Below, in pieces: positions 60,355 through 64,000 of a DNA stretch of 64,000 nt. The DNA is from Thermus brockianus. Its GTDB lineage: Bacteria > Deinococcota > Deinococci > Deinococcales > Thermaceae. The DNA lies in contig NZ_CP016312.1 in NCBI RefSeq assembly GCF_001880325.1, positions 1,860,001 to 1,924,000 of the forward strand, read 5' to 3'. The translations under genes were made by a program, and so were the position numbers. The notes beneath the pieces were generated by a model. The model did no database searches. It was not told the DNA's origin and was given only the letters and a program-made list of their open reading frames with translations. The first letter of the stretch is position 1; each line of letters starts with the position of its first letter.

Positions 60355-60571
60355 GGGACCGGTGCTCGTGCCCTGCCCGGTGGAAGGGTGCGAGAGGGCC
60401 CTCACTGTTCCAGCGCTGGCCCCTGACGGGGCGGTGGGGCTTTGCGTCTGCCTGGCCGTGCGGCTCCGGCTCACGTGGATCTACGGGGGGCCGCCCGAGT
60501 ACGGGCGCACGCCGCACTTGACCGTCGTGGGGCCTGCAAGGGGGAGGACGTATGATCCGGGAGCGGCTTAG
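60338..60571 (+). CDS. Small early phage protein with cysteine pair, 77 aa
   Basis: MGERSKGPVLVPCPVEGCERAL: a CPVEGC knuckle and a later CVC could form a zinc site. Low-confidence coding call, supported by overlap with genes on both sides in an otherwise gapless operon. Confidence 0.5.
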   Translation: MGERSKGPVLVPCPVEGCERALTVPALAPDGAVGLCVCLAVRLRLTWIYGGPPEYGRTPHLTVVGPARGRTYDPGAA

Positions 60572-60931
60572 AGAGATGGGCCTGGACCGCCCCCTCCTCA
60601 CCCCCGCCCAGGCGGCGGCGGTGCTGGAAGTGGGGCGGCCCACCGTGGAGCGCCTCATTAGGGAGGGGCGGGTCCGCACCGTGCGCGTGGGGCGCAAAGT
60701 CTACATCACCGCCGCCAGCCTGGAGCGCCTGGTGGAGGGGGGTGTGCCCGCGGCCCAGGCCGCCTGGCTCGCCCTCCGCCTCATGGAGCGGGCGGGCCTG
60801 CGGGTGGAGCTTTTCACGGACCCAAAGGGTGGCTTCCGCGCTTCGGCCGGGGGAAGGAGGCCCTTGGGGTCTCCCCCGAGGAGGCCCTCCTCGCCCTGGC
60901 CGAGGCCTTGGCGAAGGAGGAGGAGGCATGA
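60552..60931 (+). CDS. Excisionase-like HTH protein with -1 frameshifted C-terminus
   Basis: Residues 1-92 contain a MerR/excisionase-type helix-turn-helix (LTPAQAAAVLEVGRPTVERLIREGR). The unshifted frame continues as an implausible arginine/proline-rich tail to 60962. A -1 shift at the canonical heptamer C_CCA_AAG (60821-60827) gives a natural tail (GWLPRFGRGKEALGVSPEEA, ending ALAKEEEA) and a stop overlapping the next ATG. The product is 126 residues. Programmed frameshift or a missing G are both possible. Confidence 0.7.
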
Positions 60932-61311
60932 AGGTCCCCAAGATCACGGACGGGGAGCTTAGGGCCGCGGTGGACCTCCTGCTCATGCGGGGGGCGTGGG
61001 GGGTGCCGCGGGAGGAGTTTGGGCGCCACTTCGGCGGGGATCGCCGGGGCCGGGCCATCATCGCCGAGCTCCGTAAGCGCGGGGTGCTCCCCGTGGTGGT
61101 GGCCGAGTCCCCCGCCGGGGACGAGGTCTACAAGGTGGCGGACTCGGAGGAGGAGCTTCGCGCTTACCGCCAGAGCCTCCTCTCCCGCATAGAGGAGCTG
61201 CACGCGGCGGTGCGGGGTCTGGACCTGGCCTGGCGGCACTGGAAGGCCCACCGCTCCCCCCGCTGGGCCCAGCCCGGCCTGTTTGAGGTGGCCGATGGAG
61301 GAGGGCGATGA
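60928..61311 (+). CDS. Early phage protein, 127 aa
   Basis: MKVPKITDGELRAAVDLLLM onward. A possible winged-helix N-terminal half (WGVPREEFGRHFGGDRRGRAIIAELRKRG) and a helical C-terminal half. ATGA overlap with the upstream frameshifted gene. Function unknown. Confidence 0.7.
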   Translation: MKVPKITDGELRAAVDLLLMRGAWGVPREEFGRHFGGDRRGRAIIAELRKRGVLPVVVAESPAGDEVYKVADSEEELRAYRQSLLSRIEELHAAVRGLDLAWRHWKAHRSPRWAQPGLFEVADGGGR

Positions 61312-61510
61312 GGTCCTGGCCTTCCTGGAGGGGCTTTTGGCGCGCTACCCGCGCGAGCGCGGGGGGCTTCTGGTGTGGGCCTTCCTGGACGAGGAGGGGC
61401 GCTGGACGCTGGCCCTCTTCCGGGGGGAGGACCTTTTGGAGCTGGACTGGGGCTACGACCTCGAGGCGGTAGAGGAGGCCCTGTGGCGGCGCTACTCAAG
61501 CTCACGCTGA
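61295..61510 (+). CDS. Small early phage protein, 71 aa
   Basis: MEEGDEVLAFLEGLLARYPR onward; acidic, mixed alpha/beta. Overlaps both neighbours. No recognised domain. Confidence 0.6.
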   Translation: MEEGDEVLAFLEGLLARYPRERGGLLVWAFLDEEGRWTLALFRGEDLLELDWGYDLEAVEEALWRRYSSSR

Positions 61511-61673
61511 TCTACGTGGCGGCGGCCCAGGTGGGGCTTCTCCTCCTCCTCGCCTACCTGGCCCTTTCCCGGCGGGGCCCCCTCCCTGAGGGGCCTCCGT
61601 GGGCCTCCTGCTCCTGGCCTCCCTCTTCGGTCTTCTGGGGGTCGTTCTGGCCCTGGTCTGGAGGTGGGTATGA
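61483..61673 (+). pseudogene. Small two-helix membrane protein, frameshifted
   Basis: From a GTG at 61483, helix 1 reads LIYVAAAQVGLLLLLAYLAL. A second helix VGLLLLASLFGLLGVVLALV lies in the -1 frame and ends at a TGA overlapping the next ATG. One missing base near GAGGGGCC (61589-61595) would join them into a protein of about 63 residues. A holin-like or membrane regulatory role is possible. Confidence 0.5.
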
Positions 61674-61908
61674 GGCGCGAAGACCATTTCCGCCCCTTTT
61701 TCTCGTGGCTTTCGGACCTAGAGCGCGAGGTGGCCCGCCGCACCCAGGCGGTGCCCCTCTTCTCCGGCATCACCGCCCAGGGGTGGCCCTACTGCCCCGG
61801 GGTGGGGCGGCTTTCCGCCTCCTTCCGGGTGCCCGGGGGCTGGTGTGGTGGGGAGAGCAGAGGGGGCGGGCCTACTGGATGTGGCAGCCCTTGAAGCCGG
61901 AGGGGTGA
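61670..61908 (+). pseudogene. Small early phage protein, frameshifted near its end
   Basis: MRREDHFRPFFSWLSDLERE to SASFRVPGG is in one frame, and LVWWGEQRGRAYWMWQPLKP in the next. The run of five G at 61835-61839 needs a sixth. The repaired stop overlaps the following ATG (TGATG), like its neighbours, which supports the correction. About 79 residues. Function unknown. Confidence 0.6.
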
Positions 61909-62168
61909 TGGAGCCCAAGGATGCCCTGACCATCCTCACGCAAGCCGCCCTCGAGGGGGCGGCGGGCGGGGAGATCCTGCGGGTCTACCAGGCCCAGGAG
62001 ACCCTGGCCGAGGCCCTCAGGCTCCTGGAGGAGCGCCGCCGGGCCCTGGAGGCCCTGGAAGCCCGCCACCGGGCGCTGGAGGCCCGCTTCCGCCAGCTGG
62101 ACGAGGCCCGGGGCCGGGCCCTCCTCCTGCTCCTGGAGGCCCACAGCCTGCTCAGGAGGCAAGCATGA
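61908..62168 (+). CDS. Small early phage coiled-coil protein, 86 aa
   Basis: MEPKDALTILTQAALEGAAG, then a long heptad-rich helix (LRLLEERRRALEALEARHRA). Overlaps the next gene by four bases. Function unknown. Confidence 0.65.
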   Translation: MEPKDALTILTQAALEGAAGGEILRVYQAQETLAEALRLLEERRRALEALEARHRALEARFRQLDEARGRALLLLLEAHSLLRRQA

Positions 62169-63007
62169 GGAACCTTTTGCTTTTCCTGCTGATCCTGGCC
62201 TATCTCAGCACCCTGGCCATGAGCACCGGACATTTGGCCCAGTGGTACGCCCTCACCCTGGGGGGGCTTCCCCCCTGGCTGGCCTGGGGCCTGGCCGCCA
62301 GCCTGGAGTTCACCGCCTTCCTCCTCTCCCTCCTCTCCAACTCCCTCCTTCGGGGCTCGGCGTGGGCGGGGGGTGGGGCCCTGGCCGCCCTGGGGCTGGT
62401 CTGGATGGGCAACGCCCTCTCCATGCACCGGGGGGCCCCGGGGGTGCCCCTCTGGGAGACCCTGGCCATGAGCCTCTTTGTGCCCGTGGGCACCTACGTG
62501 GTGGGGAAAGTGGTGGGGGAGATGCTGCGGTACCGCGGGGGTGCCGGGGGGTACCGTGAGGACACGGGGGGTGTGCCGCAGGGTGTACCGCGGGTGGGCT
62601 TGCCGGTGGCCCGGGTGTACCGCAAGGCGGCACCCCCTTCCGGCACCCTGGCACCCCAGGGGTCCCACTTCGCAGGGGTGGAGGACCGCTTGGTGGCACC
62701 GGGCGGCACCCTTGTTGGCACCGGTACCGGTACCCCGGTGCCGGGGGAAACCTCCCAAACGGACGGGCGTACCACCTTGAAGCTCACGGAGTCCCGCACC
62801 CTGGAGTGGACCGTGGAGGGCAAGGGGGCCGAGCTATTGGAGGCCCTGGCCCGGTACCGCGGTCCCGTGACCCTCGGCACCCTGGTCCGGGACCTGGGGT
62901 GGCCCAAGACCACGGTCCGCCGCTGGCTGGACCGCTTGGAGGACCAGGGGCTGGTCCACCGGACTGGGGAAGGATGGACCCTGAAGGAGGAGGGCCGCTA
63001 TGCATGA
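62165..63007 (+). CDS. Membrane-anchored winged-helix protein
   Basis: A 280-residue protein with an unusual plan. About four membrane helices (residues 3-120, beginning LLLFLLILAYLSTLAMSTG) are followed by a Gly/Pro/Thr-rich linker (about 125-200) and a cytoplasmic winged helix (LGTLVRDLGWPKTTVRRWLDRL, near residues 235-275). It could be a membrane-tethered regulator. The linker DNA is crowded with GTACCG and GGCACC hexamers. Confidence 0.7.
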   Translation: MRNLLLFLLILAYLSTLAMSTGHLAQWYALTLGGLPPWLAWGLAASLEFTAFLLSLLSNSLLRGSAWAGGGALAALGLVWMGNALSMHRGAPGVPLWETLAMSLFVPVGTYVVGKVVGEMLRYRGGAGGYREDTGGVPQGVPRVGLPVARVYRKAAPPSGTLAPQGSHFAGVEDRLVAPGGTLVGTGTGTPVPGETSQTDGRTTLKLTESRTLEWTVEGKGAELLEALARYRGPVTLGTLVRDLGWPKTTVRRWLDRLEDQGLVHRTGEGWTLKEEGRYA

Positions 63008-63446
63008 ACCCCTGGACCTCTGGCGGGCGGCCTGGGTGGCCCTGGCCCTCTGGCGGGTGGAACACGGGGAGGCCCGCTGGGTCCCGGTCCACCCCCAGGA
63101 CCCCAGGCCCGGGGCCTTCGGGGGCCGCGCCGACCTCCACGCCCGCCCCCCCGAGGCCCCGGCCTTCCTGCCCATTTACGTCCCCCCGGTCCCGCCCCTG
63201 GGCATAGAGGCCCACAACCTGCGCCTGTGGCGGCACGACGCCCGGGCCTTCGTCCGGGGGCTGGGATACGGGGAACGGCAGCTCATGGAAGCCTACCTGG
63301 GCAAGGGGAAGCCCAGTACCCTGGTGAGCTACAACCCCTCGGCCGGTCGGCTTCAGACCCACGCCCCCCTGGACCTCCTGGACCTCTTCGTGCGCCTCGC
63401 CCGCCGGGCCGAGGTAGACACCCCCCCACCCCCCGGGGTAGAATAG
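63000..63446 (+). CDS. Phage protein upstream of the right late promoter, 148 aa
   Basis: MHEPLDLWRAAWVALALWRV onward. A C-terminal part (GIEAHNLRLWRHDARAFVRG, ERQLMEAYLGKGKPSTL) is basic. It occupies the place where Mu has its late activator C, but I see no clear Mor/C signature. The right late promoter overlaps its 3' end. Confidence 0.6.
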   Translation: MHEPLDLWRAAWVALALWRVEHGEARWVPVHPQDPRPGAFGGRADLHARPPEAPAFLPIYVPPVPPLGIEAHNLRLWRHDARAFVRGLGYGERQLMEAYLGKGKPSTLVSYNPSAGRLQTHAPLDLLDLFVRLARRAEVDTPPPPGVE

Positions 63447-63488
63447 ACCTAAGGTGGGAAACCTGCCCCCGGAGGAAGCTCCGGGGGC
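63415..63488 (+). promoter_or_regulatory. Right late promoter and hairpin leader
   Basis: TAGACA (63415-63420), an 18-base C-rich spacer and TAGAAT (63439-63444), then CTAAGGTGGGAAAC and a hairpin GCCCCCGGAG / CTCCGGGGGC with GAAG loop (63465-63488). It matches the left copy base for base over long stretches, with a paired change in the stem. Confidence 0.78.
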
Positions 63489-63506
63489 CAAGCTTTTGGG
63501 GGTGCC

Positions 63507-63755
63507 GTGGATGAACGCGATCTGGAGCTGGAGCTCTGGCAGGAGGCCCTCGCCCTCCTCGCCCGCCTGGGGGCCTCAGAGGCGGACCTTCGCCCTCTCA
63601 GGGAGCGCCTTTGGGCCCTCCGCCTCTACCGCATGATGCCCAAGCCCCAGGCCCCTTCCCTCTGGAGCCGCCCCCTCTTCTGGACGGTCCTGGCCCTCCT
63701 CCTCGGCATCGTGGCCAGCCTCCTGGGCCTTCCCGTCCACAAGCTCTTCCCGTGA
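63507..63755 (+). CDS. Small membrane protein, first gene of right late operon
   Basis: An 82-residue protein: a charged helical N-terminal part (LELELWQEALALLARLG) and one C-terminal membrane helix (FWTVLALLLGIVASLLGL). GTG start behind GGGGGTG. It could belong to a lysis or head-assembly module. It is followed by a Mu-type gene that runs off the window. Confidence 0.68.
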   Translation: MDERDLELELWQEALALLARLGASEADLRPLRERLWALRLYRMMPKPQAPSLWSRPLFWTVLALLLGIVASLLGLPVHKLFP

Positions 63756-63765
63756 AAGGAGCGCC

Positions 63766-64000
63766 ATGTTCAGGGATCCAAACCGCCAGCGCTTGATCCG
63801 AGGCACGATCCTCCAGGCCCTGTACCTGAACGCCTTCGGGGTGGACGCCCCCGTCAACATCCACGACCCCTACGCCATGCCGAGAGGCGTCCTGGCCCGG
63901 GTCATGGAACTCTCCCACGTCCTCCCCGCCCGCTCCGAGATGAACGCCGCCGTGCGCTACCTGCAGCAGAAGGGCTACGTGGAGGCGGTTTGGGACGAGG
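63766..64000 (+). CDS. Mu-like late phage protein, partial
   Basis: The first 78 codons of a gene starting MFRDPNRQRLIRGTILQALY, with a winged-helix-like end (MNAAVRYLQQKGYVEAVWD). Genes of this kind precede the terminase genes in Mu-like phages (Mu gp26 region); this is from memory and unconfirmed. It continues beyond the window. Confidence 0.6.
   Translation, partial: MFRDPNRQRLIRGTILQALYLNAFGVDAPVNIHDPYAMPRGVLARVMELSHVLPARSEMNAAVRYLQQKGYVEAVWDE

Larger units (their letters stand above)
47647..64000. mobile_element. Mu-like transposable prophage, left 16.3 kb
   Basis: The element starts with TGTAATAG at 47647 inside rnpB. It carries repeated transposase-type end sites, a repressor/Cro switch, MuA and MuB homologues, and Mu-type head and tail genes. 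The right end is beyond the window. Unlike Mu, the repressor and transposase are central, with a structural operon running left to the end and an early operon running right. Confidence 0.92.

Overview
The window is chromosomal DNA of a Thermus species. It is very GC-rich, with strong G/C third-position bias and tightly overlapping ATGA/GTGA gene junctions. Many genes start 6-11 bases after a TATACT-like -10 box, which suggests leaderless mRNAs. Several products (PrmA, RuvC, the glucose-binding protein) read as close relatives of the Thermus thermophilus proteins I remember. No database was searched.

Layout, chromosome part (1-47646). 1-8633: housekeeping and metabolic genes: valS (partial), an Mrp-type Fe-S carrier ATPase with a SufR-like regulator, the RNA/ribosome methyltransferases prmA and rsmE, a transporter, two oxidoreductases and a protoglobin. 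8630-13045: a glucose/mannose-type ABC importer without its own ATPase, with a ROK repressor that has a clear promoter and operator. 13140-16344: a cobalamin riboswitch followed by a BtuF-BtuC-BtuD importer. 16353-22565: a FabG-like reductase behind a TetR-type (PfmR-like) operator, a serine hydrolase, a lower-GC pair (MntR and a diguanylate cyclase), a frameshifted gamma-glutamyltransferase and a DUF72 protein. 22582-32739: a sulfur-oxyanion respiration island. It holds a TtrB/TtrA-like molybdoenzyme, two paralogous small membrane proteins where the usual NrfD-type anchor would be, a DOMON protein, a YeeE/TsuA-type transporter and a divergent three-gene sensor system (PhnD-like lipoprotein, histidine kinase, response regulator). 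32736-47277: ruvC and a long dcw cell-division/peptidoglycan cluster from mraZ to ftsZ, with arrays of MraZ boxes at its promoter.

47466-47646 is only the 3' half of the RNase P RNA gene (rnpB). It stops abruptly at the end of a Mu-like transposable prophage that fills the rest of the window (47647-64000) and continues beyond it. The prophage is divergent around a CI/Cro-like switch (54964-55933). Rightward lie the MuA and MuB transposition genes and a long operon of small early genes. Leftward lies a head/tail operon (Mu I-, T-, sheath-, tube- and tail-chaperone-like genes). The left structural operon and a second operon beginning at 63507 are each preceded by the same promoter plus hairpin leader, so they are probably co-regulated late operons.

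A caution runs through the window. At least seven genes, including murB and rsmH, need one extra base, most often in a G/C run, to read through; one gene (gamma-glutamyltransferase) has one base too many. Homopolymer miscalls are the simplest explanation, but two phage sites lie on canonical -1 slippery heptamers (GGGTTTC and CCCAAAG) and may be programmed.
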